Assembly: GCA_016713625.1 (NCBI GenBank)
Contig: JADJOT010000009.1
Span: forward strand, 434,001 to 498,000
Length of the DNA: 64,000 nt
Direction: 5' to 3'
From: Candidatus Accumulibacter affinis
GTDB taxonomy: Bacteria; Pseudomonadota; Gammaproteobacteria; Burkholderiales; Rhodocyclaceae
Each line of letters opens with the position of its first letter. Within the stretch, counting starts at the first letter, position 1. The notes under the pieces were generated by a model. It ran no database searches, had not been told where the DNA came from, and saw nothing but the letters and a program-made list of their open reading frames with translations. This document shows positions 52,550-61,318 of this stretch, piece after piece. Position numbers and translations under genes: made by a program.

Positions 52550-53470
52550 TTACTGCAGTTCGCGTGGCAGGGCGAAAGTGACGTTTTCCTCGGCGCCGTT
52601 GATTTCGCCAAGCTTGCTCGGGTCGCCGCCGGACAGGCGATCGACGACCTGCTGGACGAGGACTTCGGGCGCCGAGGCGCCGGCGGTGACGCCGACCCGA
52701 TCGACGCCGGTCAGCCAGGCGGGGTCGATCTGCTCGGCCTGATCGACGAGATAGGAACGGCTGCCGATCAGTTCGGCGACTTCGCGCAGGCGGTTGGAGT
52801 TGGAACTCGACTGGCTGCCGACGACGAGAACGACTTCGCTGACCCGGGCGAGTTGTTTGACCGAATCCTGGCGGTTCTGCGTCGCGTAGCAGATGTCGTC
52901 CTTCTTCGGGCCGATGATTTCCGGAAAGCGTTCCTGCAAGGCGGCGACGACCTGCGCGGCATCATCGACCGAGAGCGTCGTTTGCGTGACGTAGGCCAGC
53001 CGCACTGGCGAGCTGACCTGCAGTTGCCGCGCGTCGGCGACGGTCTCGACCAGATACATGCCGTCGCGGCTCTGGCCCATGGTTCCTTCGACCTCGGGGT
53101 GTCCCTTGTGGCCGATCATGACGATCTCGCGGCCTTCCTTGCGCATGCGGGCGACTTCGAGGTGCACCTTGGTGACCAGCGGGCAGGTGGCATCGAAGAC
53201 CTTGAGGCCGAGCGCGGCAGCCTCTTCGCGAACCGCCCTGGAGACGCCGTGGGCGCTGAAAACGACCGTGCTGCCGGTGGGGGCCTCGGCAAGTTGGTCG
53301 ATGAAGATCGCGCCCTTGGCGCGCAGGTCGTCGCAGACGAACTGGTTGTGCACCACTTCATGGCGAACGTAGATCGGCGCGCCGAAGGTTTCGATGGCGC
53401 GCTCGACGATGGCGATGGCGCGCTCGACACCGGCACAGAAACCACGCGGATTGGCGAGAATGACCTGCAT
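52550..53470 (-). CDS. ispH: 4-hydroxy-3-methylbut-2-enyl diphosphate reductase
   Basis: Last enzyme of the MEP isoprenoid pathway; reduces HMBPP to IPP and DMAPP with a 4Fe-4S cluster. The 306-residue protein has the three cluster cysteines Cys12 (RGFCAGVERA), Cys96 (DATCPLV) and Cys194 (DDICYATQNR), the catalytic Glu in HPEVEGT, and SQSSSNSNRL for diphosphate binding. It is the last gene in a row with fkpB, lspA, ileS and ribF, the usual betaproteobacterial order. Confidence 0.97.
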   Translation of the reverse strand: MQVILANPRGFCAGVERAIAIVERAIETFGAPIYVRHEVVHNQFVCDDLRAKGAIFIDQLAEAPTGSTVVFSAHGVSRAVREEAAALGLKVFDATCPLVTKVHLEVARMRKEGREIVMIGHKGHPEVEGTMGQSRDGMYLVETVADARQLQVSSPVRLAYVTQTTLSVDDAAQVVAALQERFPEIIGPKKDDICYATQNRQDSVKQLARVSEVVLVVGSQSSSNSNRLREVAELIGSRSYLVDQAEQIDPAWLTGVDRVGVTAGASAPEVLVQQVVDRLSGGDPSKLGEINGAEENVTFALPRELQ

Positions 53471-53478
53471 GCGGACCC

Positions 53479-53940
53479 TTACATGATGGCGATGAGGTGG
53501 ACTTCGAAGCGGATTGGCTTGCCGGCGAGTGGATGGTTGAAGTCGAAGAGAGCGCTGCTGTCGGTCAGTTCACGCAGGAAACCGGCGAAATTCGAAGTCC
53601 CGTCGGGCGAACTGAACTCGATCAGCGAGTTCACCTTGAGTTCGACGTCCGCCGGCAGCGCGCTGCGCGCAATCCGTTCGACGAGGCGCGGGTTGTGGGC
53701 GCCGAAGGCGTCCACGCCAGCGAGATCGAAGGTCTGCCGCGCGCCGGCGGTGAGTCCGAGCAGGCAGTTTTCGAGCGTTTCGGCCAACTGGCCACTACCC
53801 ATCTGCAGGGTGGCCGGCGAGAGATCGAAGGTGCTGACGTACTCGCTGCCATCGCCGTCGGCGAGGCGGTAGTGCAGCGTCAGGTAGCTGTCGTGGCTGA
53901 CGGTTGGGGCGGTACCTGCAGATATTTTGGCGGGTTTCAT
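53479..53940 (-). CDS. fkpB: FKBP-type peptidyl-prolyl isomerase (SlpA/FkpB-like)
   Basis: A 153-residue SlyD/SlpA-type FKBP. SYLTLHYRLADGDGSEYVSTFD is the first strand pair and QMGSGQLAETLENCLLGLTAGARQTF the isomerase core with the inserted flap. DFNHPLAGKPIRFEVHLIAI is the conserved C-terminal strand. It lies 8 bases before ispH in the lspA-fkpB-ispH order. Confidence 0.88.
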   Translation of the reverse strand: MKPAKISAGTAPTVSHDSYLTLHYRLADGDGSEYVSTFDLSPATLQMGSGQLAETLENCLLGLTAGARQTFDLAGVDAFGAHNPRLVERIARSALPADVELKVNSLIEFSSPDGTSNFAGFLRELTDSSALFDFNHPLAGKPIRFEVHLIAIM

Positions 53941-53973
53941 GAACTTCCCTGAATGGTTCCGGCAAAAAACTCG

Positions 53974-54486
53974 CTACGGGATTCCAACATCGTGTTCCGC
54001 ACGCTTGGCAGCAAACTGGTCCCAGGCCATCAACACCGCGCCGATGCTGATCGCCGAGTCGGCGATATTGAAGGCCGGCCAGTAGAAACCGGCAGCGTGC
54101 CATTGGATGAAGTCGATCACGGCGCCGAAGCGCAGGCGGTCGATGACGTTGCCGAGGGCACCGCCAAGGATCAGCGTGAGCGCCAGCGAGATCCGGAATT
54201 CGCCGCTGTGTCGCGGCAGGATGCTGACGATCCAGGCTGCGATGGCCAGCGCCAGGACCGTGAAAAACCAGCGCTGCCAGCCGCCGGCGTCGGAGAGGAA
54301 GCTGAATGCGGCACCGGGGTTGAAGGTCAGTACCCAGTTGAAGAAGGGTGCGACGTAGATCGAGCTGCCCGGCTGTAGCCAGGCGAGGACCAGCCACTTG
54401 CTGACCTGGTCGAGGACGACGATGGCGCCGGCCAACCACAGCCAGCGGTCGATGTTACGCGAAGGCACGGGTTTCTCCCTGGCCAT
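53974..54486 (-). CDS. lspA: Lipoprotein signal peptidase
   Basis: Signal peptidase II cuts the signal peptide from diacylglyceryl-prolipoproteins. The 170-residue protein has four transmembrane helices and the two catalytic aspartates in NVIDRLRFGAVIDFI and FNIADSAISIG, plus the conserved VLDQVSKW and FNPGAAFSF. Its start overlaps the end of ileS by 32 bases. Confidence 0.96.
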   Translation of the reverse strand: MAREKPVPSRNIDRWLWLAGAIVVLDQVSKWLVLAWLQPGSSIYVAPFFNWVLTFNPGAAFSFLSDAGGWQRWFFTVLALAIAAWIVSILPRHSGEFRISLALTLILGGALGNVIDRLRFGAVIDFIQWHAAGFYWPAFNIADSAISIGAVLMAWDQFAAKRAEHDVGIP

Positions 54487-57292
54487 GCAGATTGTCGATA
54501 CAGCGGCCGCAGAGGCCGGGTCGCGCGGGGTCGGCGTTGACGTCGGCGCGTACGTGCCAGCAGCGCTCGCACTTGGCGTGCGCCAGCGGCGCGCACAGCA
54601 GCTGCTCCTCGGCGTCGCGAATCAGCGTCGTCTGCGAGCAGATCAGGACGAAGCGCAGGTCGTCGCCCAGCGAGGCGAGCAGTTCGTACTTTTCGCCATC
54701 GCAATGCAGGCGCACCTCGGCCTGCAGCGATGAACCAATGCGGCCGGCAATGCGCAGTTCTTCGAGTGCGCGCATGACTTCGGCGCGGTAGCCGCGGAGC
54801 TTGCGCCACTTGTCGTGCAGCTCGCCTTCCGACGCCGGTGCCGGCAGCGCCTGCCAGGTGTGCAGCATTACCGACTCCTCGGCCGTGCCGGTCTGCAGCT
54901 GCCAGATTTCTTCGGCAGTAAAGCAGAGGATCGGCGCCATCAGCTTGACCAAGCTCTGCAGGATGTACCACAGCGCGCTCTGTGCCGAGCGGCGTGCCGT
55001 TGATCCGGCGGCCGTGGTGTACAGACGGTCCTTGAGAATGTCGAGGTAGAAGCCGCCGAGATCTTCGGAGCAGAAGGTCTGCAGCGACTGCACGACGCGG
55101 TGGAACTCGCAGCGCTCGTAGTCGGCTGCACACTGGGCCTGCAGCTGCCTGGTCATGGCCAGTGCGTAGCGGTCGATCTCCAGCCATTGCTCGACCGGCA
55201 GGAGGTCGCCACTGGCGGTGAAGTCGGAGGTGTTGGCGAGCAGGAAGCGCAGCGTGTTGCGGATGCGGCGGTAGGCTTCGACCACACGTTTGAGGATCTC
55301 GTCCGAGATCGACAGTTCGCCCGAGTAGTCGGTGGCCGCGACCCACAGGCGGAGGATTTCGGCGCCGAGGGTGTCGGCGATCTGCTGCGGGGCAATCACA
55401 TTGTTCTTTGACTTGGACATCTTCAGGCCCTTGCCGTCGACGACGAAACCGTGCGTCAGCAAGGCCTTGTACGGGGCACGGCCATCCATCGCGCAGCCGA
55501 TCAGCAGCGAACTCTGGAACCAGCCGCGATGCTGATCCGATCCTTCCAGGTAGAGGTCGGCCGGATAGGCGAGTTCGTTGCGATGCGAGCCACGCAGGAC
55601 GCTCGAGTGCGTAGCCCCGGAGTCGAACCAGACGTCGAGGGTGTCGCTCATCTGGCGATAATCGCTGGCCTCGGCACCGAGCAGCTCGCCGGGGTCAAGC
55701 GCGAACCAGGCTTCGATGCCCGCCTTCTCGACGCGTTGCGCGACGGCTTCGATGAGCTCGCTGGTGCGCGGATGCAGCGCTGCTGTCTCACGATGCAGGA
55801 AGAAGGGCAGCGGTACTCCCCAGTTGCGCTGCCGCGAGACGCACCAGTCCGGGCGGGTGCGGATCATCGCTTCGAGACGCGCACGACCCCAGCTCGGGAA
55901 GAACTGCGTTTCGTCGACCGCCCGTTCGGCGCTCCAGCGCAGCGTCGGCGGCTCGTCGTGGCCCGCTGCGGGCGCCGCCTCGGGCGCGTGCGGGGCGGTC
56001 GGACGCTGCTCCATGCCGATGAACCACTGCGTCGTCGCCCGGAAAATGATCGGCGTCTTGTGGCGCCAGCAGTGCGGGTAACTGTGCTGGATCTTCTCGG
56101 CCTGCAGCAGGTGGCCGTTCGCCGCGAGTTCCTGCAGCACCAGCGGGTTGGCCTCCCAGACGCTCTTGCCGGCCAGTTCGCCGACGGCGAGCGCCGGCGT
56201 GCCGGCAATGAAGCGGCCGTCGTCGCCGACCGGGTTGTTGACCGGCAGACCATAGACCTTGCCGATCAGGTAGTCGTCGGTACCATGCGCTGGTGCGGTG
56301 TGCACCAGGCCGGTACCCGCTTCCAGGGTGACGTGCCGGCCGCAGATGATGGCCACGTCACGCGACTGAAACGGGTGCTCGAGCAGGATCTGCTCGAGCG
56401 CGGCACCCTTCGCCGAGCCGATCACCGTGCCGCTCAGCCGGTAACGATGCAGACAGGCGTCGGCCAGCTCACCGACGAGGATCAGCGCGCCCTTTGGCGT
56501 GTCGACCAGGTCGTAGGTGAATTCCGGGTGGACGCTGACGGCCTCATTGGCCGGCAGCGTCCATGGCGTCGTGGTCCAGATCACGGCGAAAGCCGGACCG
56601 CGCAGGTGGCTGAGTCCGAACGCCCGCGCCACCTTGTCGGCGTGATGCGCATGCACCGCGAAGGCGACATCGATGGCCGACGAGGTCTTGTCTTCGTATT
56701 CGACCTCGGCTTCAGCCAAAGCGGAAGCGCAATCGAGACACCAGTTGACGGGCTTCAGACCCTGGTAGAGGTAGCCCTTTTCCAGGATTCGACCGAGCGC
56801 CCGGATTTCGTCAGCCTCGGTCTTGAAGTTCATCGTCAGGTAGGGCTGGTCCCATTCGCCGAGGATGCCGAGACGGATGAAGTCCTTCTTCTGGCGCTCG
56901 ATCTGCTCGCCGGCGTAGGCGCGGCACAGTTCTCGTACGCGGTCGGCCGGCACGTGCTTGCCGTGCAGCTTTTCGATCTGGTGCTCGATCGGCAGGCCGT
57001 GGCAGTCCCAGCCGGGGACATAAGGGGCATCGAAACCGGCCAGCGTACGCGCGCGAACGATGATGTCCTTGAGGATCTTGTTGACCGCGTGGCCAATGTG
57101 AATGTCGCCGTTTGCGTACGGCGGGCCGTCGTGCAGCACGAAGCGAGGACGCCCCTGCGAGGCCTCGCGGATTCTCTCGTAGAGCTTCGTCTTTTGCCAC
57201 GCGGCCACCCACTGCGGTTCGCGACGTGGCAGGTCGCCACGCATCGGAAAGGGCGTGTCGGTGAGATTGAGGGTTTTCTTGTAGTCGGCCAT
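54455..57292 (-). CDS. ileS: Isoleucyl-tRNA synthetase
   Basis: Charges tRNA-Ile, with editing of valine. The 945-residue class I synthetase has HIGH at residues 65-68 (GDIHIGHAVNK), the CP1 editing domain (AVIWTTTPWTLPANEAV, HTAPAHGTDDY), the KMSKSKNN loop, and a C-terminal zinc finger (CERCWHVRADV and GLCGRC). The start MADYKKTLN is preferred; 4 more residues are possible from 57304. It lies between ribF (8 bases upstream) and lspA. Confidence 0.98.
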   Translation of the reverse strand: MADYKKTLNLTDTPFPMRGDLPRREPQWVAAWQKTKLYERIREASQGRPRFVLHDGPPYANGDIHIGHAVNKILKDIIVRARTLAGFDAPYVPGWDCHGLPIEHQIEKLHGKHVPADRVRELCRAYAGEQIERQKKDFIRLGILGEWDQPYLTMNFKTEADEIRALGRILEKGYLYQGLKPVNWCLDCASALAEAEVEYEDKTSSAIDVAFAVHAHHADKVARAFGLSHLRGPAFAVIWTTTPWTLPANEAVSVHPEFTYDLVDTPKGALILVGELADACLHRYRLSGTVIGSAKGAALEQILLEHPFQSRDVAIICGRHVTLEAGTGLVHTAPAHGTDDYLIGKVYGLPVNNPVGDDGRFIAGTPALAVGELAGKSVWEANPLVLQELAANGHLLQAEKIQHSYPHCWRHKTPIIFRATTQWFIGMEQRPTAPHAPEAAPAAGHDEPPTLRWSAERAVDETQFFPSWGRARLEAMIRTRPDWCVSRQRNWGVPLPFFLHRETAALHPRTSELIEAVAQRVEKAGIEAWFALDPGELLGAEASDYRQMSDTLDVWFDSGATHSSVLRGSHRNELAYPADLYLEGSDQHRGWFQSSLLIGCAMDGRAPYKALLTHGFVVDGKGLKMSKSKNNVIAPQQIADTLGAEILRLWVAATDYSGELSISDEILKRVVEAYRRIRNTLRFLLANTSDFTASGDLLPVEQWLEIDRYALAMTRQLQAQCAADYERCEFHRVVQSLQTFCSEDLGGFYLDILKDRLYTTAAGSTARRSAQSALWYILQSLVKLMAPILCFTAEEIWQLQTGTAEESVMLHTWQALPAPASEGELHDKWRKLRGYRAEVMRALEELRIAGRIGSSLQAEVRLHCDGEKYELLASLGDDLRFVLICSQTTLIRDAEEQLLCAPLAHAKCERCWHVRADVNADPARPGLCGRCIDNLHGQGETRAFA

Positions 57293-57300
57293 GGCGGTTC

Positions 57301-58224
57301 TCACAACTGAAAGTACTGTTTCACGGCGGCAACGTCGCTGGCGATCTGCGCCTTCAGGGCCTGATAGTCGGGAAACTTCATTTCGTCGCGCAACTTGTGC
57401 AGGAAGCGGACGTTCAGATGCGCGCCGTAGATGTCCGTAGAGAAATCAAGCAGATGCACTTCGAGTAGTGGGCGCAGCAGTTGATTGGCGCTCGGGCGGT
57501 AGCCAAGGTTGGCGGCGCCGCGGTGTGGGCCACCGGGCAGGCCCTTGACCTCGACGGCAAAGACACCTTGCAGCGGCGGTCGCTCGTGCTTGATGCGAAT
57601 GTTGGCGGTATGGAAGCCGAGTTGGCGTCCGATCTTGTCGCCATGCACGACGCGTCCGTCGATCGAGTACGGGCGGCCGAGCAGGCGCGCCGCGTGCTCG
57701 AGCCGACCCGCCTGCAGCGCGTCGCGAACGGCCGAACTCGAAGCGCGTTCGCCTTCGAGGGTGATGCTGTCCATGGCCTCGACGCGAAATCCGAGGCGCG
57801 CTCCGGACTCGCGCAGCAGCATGAAGTCGCCGGCGCGGTGGGCACCGAAACGAAAATCGTCGCCGACGATCAGATGCCGTGCCCGCAGCGCGCCAAGCAG
57901 CACGCGTTCGATGAACTCGTCGGGGCTGAGGGCGGCGAAGCGTGCGTTGAAGTGGCAGACGTGCACGAGATCGACGCCGTCATCAGCGAGCAGTTCGAGC
58001 TTTTCGCGCAGTGTGGACAGGCGCGATGGTGCCGATTTCGGCGCAAAGAACTCGCGCGGATGCGGTTCGAAGGTGAGCACTGCTGCCGGCAGGCCGGCGT
58101 CGGCAGCCGCCGCCGTCAGACGCGCGAGCAGGGCGCGATGGCCAAGATGCACGCCATCGAAGTTGCCTATGGTGAGGACGGTGGCACTGGGCGCTGTCTG
58201 TGAAAAACCGCGATAGACGAGCAT
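57301..58224 (-). CDS. ribF: Bifunctional riboflavin kinase/FAD synthetase
   Basis: Makes FMN and FAD from riboflavin. In the 307-residue protein the N-terminal adenylyltransferase domain shows LTIGNFDGVHLGHRALL and VGDDFRFGAHRAGD; the C-terminal kinase domain shows GRPYSIDGRVVHGDKIGRQLGFHTANI with the substrate-binding TAN motif. It is the first gene of the ribF-ileS-lspA-fkpB-ispH group. Confidence 0.96.
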   Translation of the reverse strand: MLVYRGFSQTAPSATVLTIGNFDGVHLGHRALLARLTAAAADAGLPAAVLTFEPHPREFFAPKSAPSRLSTLREKLELLADDGVDLVHVCHFNARFAALSPDEFIERVLLGALRARHLIVGDDFRFGAHRAGDFMLLRESGARLGFRVEAMDSITLEGERASSSAVRDALQAGRLEHAARLLGRPYSIDGRVVHGDKIGRQLGFHTANIRIKHERPPLQGVFAVEVKGLPGGPHRGAANLGYRPSANQLLRPLLEVHLLDFSTDIYGAHLNVRFLHKLRDEMKFPDYQALKAQIASDVAAVKQYFQL

Positions 58225-58316
58225 TGGGTGCGAGTGTGGACGGACAAAACGTGCGATTATAACCAGTTTCGTGCAGCGTCAGCCGGCGCCACCCTCTTTT
58301 CCTGTTTGCGCCAACG

Positions 58317-60782
58317 ATGAACCTCGGCACTTGCTACCACTGCGGCCAGCCCGTACCACCTGCGGTCGACCTTGCGACCGATATTGACGGGCAGCGGCGG
58401 GCGATGTGCTGCGTTGGCTGTCAGGCCGTTGCGCAGGCGATTGTCGACAACGGACTGGCCGACTACTACCGTAATCGCGATGCCTTGCCGAATGCTCCCC
58501 GCGAGGCCATGCCGAAGATCGTCGAGGGCTTGCAGCTCTATGATCATGCGGATTTCCAGAAGAGCTTCGTGCGCGTTCTCGGTGACGGCCCGGACCACGG
58601 CGAGCGCGAGGCGTCGCTGATCCTCGAAGGAATCACCTGTTCGGCGTGTATCTGGCTGAATGAGCAGCATCTTTCGCGCCTCGTCGGGGTTACCGCGGTG
58701 GACATCAACTACGCGACGCGGCGTGCGCGCGTGCGCTGGGACGAGCGGCGCATCAAACTGTCGGAGATTTTGACGGCGATCGCGGCGATTGGCTATCGTG
58801 CTTATCCCTACGATGCAACGAAGAGCGAGGAACTGGCGCGCCAGGAGCGGCGCCGCGCGCTCTGGCGGGTGTTCGTCGCCGGCTTCGGCATGATGCAGGT
58901 GATGATGTACGCCGTTCCGGTATATTTTGCCGGGCCAGGCGAGATGACCACCGAGGTCGAACAGTTGATGCGCTGGGCGAGCCTGGTGCTGACGGTGCCG
59001 GTTGTTTTCTATTCGGCGGCGCCATTTTTCGCCAATGCCTGGCGCGATCTGCGCCTGCGCCGGGCCGGTATGGATGTGCCGGTGGCGCTGGGCATCGGCG
59101 CCGCCTTCGCAGCCAGTGTCTGGGCGACCCTGACGGCCAGCGGCGAGGTCTATTTCGACTCGGTGACGATGTTCGTGTTTTTTCTGTTGAGCGGCCGCTT
59201 CCTGGAAATGAGTGCCCGCCAGCGCGCAGTCAGCCTCACCGAGGAACTGGCCAGGCTGCTGCCGGTGGTGGCAGCACGCCTCCCCGGCTATCCGGCGAAG
59301 CGTGATTTTGGCGACCTCGAGCAGGTCATGGCAGCCGATCTGCAGCCCGGTGACGTCGTGTTGGTCAGGCCGGGCGAGGCGATTCCGGCGGACGGCCGGG
59401 TCGTCGAAGGCGAGAGCAGCGCCAACGAAGCGCTGCTCACCGGTGAAAGTGCGCCGGTCAGCAAGCGCCCGGGCAGCTCGGTAACCGGCGGTGCGCTGAA
59501 TGTCGAGAGCCCGCTGCTCATCGAGGTGACCCAGGTCGGCGAGGCGACGCGGCTGTCGGCGATCGTTCGCCTGATGGAGCGTGCGGCGACCGAGAAGCCG
59601 CGCATCGTTGAATTCGCCGACCGCATCGCCAGCCGTTTCATTATCATGCTGCTGTTTCTGGCGGTAGTGGTGGCTGTCGTCTGGTGGTTCATCGATCCCG
59701 GACAGGCGCTGTGGATTACCGTTTCGGTGCTGGTCGTCACCTGTCCCTGCGCGCTGTCGCTGGCGACGCCGGTCGCGCTGACCGTGGCCAGCGGCGCGAT
59801 GGCCAGAGCCGGGCTACTGGTGACGCGCAGTCATGCCGTCGAGACGCTGGCGCGGGCCACTCACTTCGTTTTCGACAAGACCGGTACCTTGACCACCGGC
59901 GGGATGCGCGTGCTGGAGGTGCTACCGCTTGGCCAGCTCGGCGAGACGGCGAGTCTGGAGCTGGCGGCAGCGCTCGAGCAAGCGTCGGAGCATCCGCTTG
60001 GCGCGGCTTTCCGGGAGGCCAGCGCAGGCAAGGTTCTGCCGCAGGTCGATGCCCTGGTCAACGAGCCGGGTTACGGTGTGAACGCGCTGCATGCCGGCCA
60101 GCGGCTGCGCATCGGCCGCCCGGATTACGTTCTCGGCGGGCATGGCAAACCCTTGCCGGAAGCTGCGCTGTCCCTGCTGGACAGTGGCGACACGATGATC
60201 GGACTCGGCGACGATGCCGGCTGGATTGCGCTGTTTCGCGTGGGCGACGAGCCGCGGCAGGAAGCGGTGGCCCTGGTCGCCGCCCTGCGGGCGGCGGGGC
60301 GGCAGGTGACGCTGCTGACCGGTGATGCCGCTGCGGCCGCTTGCCGGGTGGCGCAGGCATTGGGGATCGACGAGGTGCAGGCAGGCGCCTCACCGCAAGC
60401 CAAGCGCGACTACGTTCAGCGCCTGCAGGCTGCCGGGGCGGTAGTGGCGATGGTCGGCGATGGCGTCAACGACGCGCCGGTACTGGCACAGGCACAGGTC
60501 TCGGTGGCCATGGGCGGCGGCTCGCAGTTGGCGCGCACCCAGGCTGATCTGGTGCTGCTCTCCGAGAACCTCGACCACCTGCGGCAGGGTGTGGTCGTGG
60601 CGCGGCGTGCTCTGCACGTGATCCGGCAGAATCTGCTCTGGTCGGTTGCCTACAATCTGGTCGCCCTGCCACTGGCGATGGGCGGTTTCATCACGCCGTG
60701 GATGGCCGGCATCGGCATGTCCGGAAGTTCCCTGCTGGTGGTGGCGAATTCGCTGCGGCTGCAGAAAGGTGCCAGGAACTGA
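58317..60782 (+). CDS. ccoI: Copper-translocating P-type ATPase CcoI/FixI
   Basis: An 821-residue P1B-type ATPase that exports copper for assembly of the cbb3 oxidase. It has an N-terminal Cys-rich metal-binding region (CYHCGQPV, CCVGCQ), a heavy-metal-associated domain with CSAC (GITCSACIW), the membrane CPC motif (VTCPCALSLATP), the phosphorylation site DKTGTLT, TGES and the GDGVNDAP hinge. Its position directly before ccoS and close to ccoNOQP supports the CcoI assignment over CopA. Confidence 0.94.
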   Translation: MNLGTCYHCGQPVPPAVDLATDIDGQRRAMCCVGCQAVAQAIVDNGLADYYRNRDALPNAPREAMPKIVEGLQLYDHADFQKSFVRVLGDGPDHGEREASLILEGITCSACIWLNEQHLSRLVGVTAVDINYATRRARVRWDERRIKLSEILTAIAAIGYRAYPYDATKSEELARQERRRALWRVFVAGFGMMQVMMYAVPVYFAGPGEMTTEVEQLMRWASLVLTVPVVFYSAAPFFANAWRDLRLRRAGMDVPVALGIGAAFAASVWATLTASGEVYFDSVTMFVFFLLSGRFLEMSARQRAVSLTEELARLLPVVAARLPGYPAKRDFGDLEQVMAADLQPGDVVLVRPGEAIPADGRVVEGESSANEALLTGESAPVSKRPGSSVTGGALNVESPLLIEVTQVGEATRLSAIVRLMERAATEKPRIVEFADRIASRFIIMLLFLAVVVAVVWWFIDPGQALWITVSVLVVTCPCALSLATPVALTVASGAMARAGLLVTRSHAVETLARATHFVFDKTGTLTTGGMRVLEVLPLGQLGETASLELAAALEQASEHPLGAAFREASAGKVLPQVDALVNEPGYGVNALHAGQRLRIGRPDYVLGGHGKPLPEAALSLLDSGDTMIGLGDDAGWIALFRVGDEPRQEAVALVAALRAAGRQVTLLTGDAAAAACRVAQALGIDEVQAGASPQAKRDYVQRLQAAGAVVAMVGDGVNDAPVLAQAQVSVAMGGGSQLARTQADLVLLSENLDHLRQGVVVARRALHVIRQNLLWSVAYNLVALPLAMGGFITPWMAGIGMSGSSLLVVANSLRLQKGARN

Positions 60783-60785
60783 ACA

Positions 60786-61031
60786 ATGATGGAAACGCTG
60801 TACCTGCTGATACCGATCTCCGTTGGGCTGGTCTTCCTGATCGGCATCGCCTTCTGGTGGTCGCTGCGCAACGGCCAGTTCGACGATCTCGAAGGACCGG
60901 CCTACCGCATTCTGATGGACGACGACAGCACCTCAGCGCAGCTGCCGGTGAGTGAGTCCGCGGTGCCGCCCGACACGCCACCTGGAGAAGCCGCAGGGTC
61001 AGCCGCGGCGGCCAATGTGCGTGGATCTTGA
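60786..61031 (+). CDS. ccoS: cbb3 oxidase maturation protein CcoS
   Basis: An 81-residue protein with one N-terminal membrane helix (LYLLIPISVGLVFLIGIAFWW) and the family motif SLRNGQFDDLEGPAYRILMDDD. It is needed to insert heme and copper in the cbb3 oxidase. It starts 3 bases after ccoI. The Pro/Ala-rich tail is variable in the family. Confidence 0.93.
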   Translation: MMETLYLLIPISVGLVFLIGIAFWWSLRNGQFDDLEGPAYRILMDDDSTSAQLPVSESAVPPDTPPGEAAGSAAAANVRGS

Positions 61032-61041
61032 CACAGGTCAA
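61028..61041. promoter_or_regulatory. Fnr-like palindrome at end of ccoS
   Basis: TTGAC-ACAG-GTCAA is a perfect palindrome matching 8 of 10 positions of the Fnr/Anr half-site consensus TTGAT-N4-ATCAA. It overlaps the ccoS stop and is far from ccoN (about 280 bases), so its role is less certain than that of the second site. Confidence 0.4.
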
Positions 61042-61140
61042 GACGGGCTCCTCCGCGGGTGGCGATAATTCGCCGGTCGACGGCGTGAGTGCTCCGGCAT
61101 GCAGCGCCGGGGGCGCAGGGAGATTTTCCTGTTGGGGTTC

Positions 61141-61167
61141 GGGTGCGTTTCAGCGCACCCTTTTTTT
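61141..61167 (+). terminator. Rho-independent terminator after ccoS
   Basis: GGGTGCG (61141-61147) pairs with CGCACCC (61154-61160) around TTTCAG and is followed by seven T. It separates the ccoIS transcript from the ccoN promoter. Confidence 0.92.
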
Positions 61168-61201
61168 GTCCGTGAGGGTTCGCCGGGTGAGGCCGCAGCG
61201 C

Positions 61202-61238
61202 TTGATCTGTGTCAAATTTGTGCCCGACGCGTTAGAAT
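61202..61238 (+). promoter_or_regulatory. Fnr-type box and -10 element of ccoNOQP
   Basis: TTGAT-CTGT-GTCAA (61202-61215) matches 9 of 10 half-site positions of the Fnr consensus. TAGAAT (61233-61238) follows at the distance of a class II Fnr-activated promoter. The ccoN start is 81 bases further on, so expression under low oxygen is likely. Confidence 0.7.
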
Positions 61239-61318
61239 AGCATCCGCATAGTCAGTGCTCGGCAGCAAGGCATTCAGGGCGGTGAAAACCGGTTTTCAGT
61301 CAAGAACGAGGTGAGTCC

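Noticed and set aside
55451..57310. A 619-codon open frame on the plus strand
   Set aside because: It lies wholly antisense to ileS, which is certain, and its sequence has no domain; such frames are common in GC-rich DNA.
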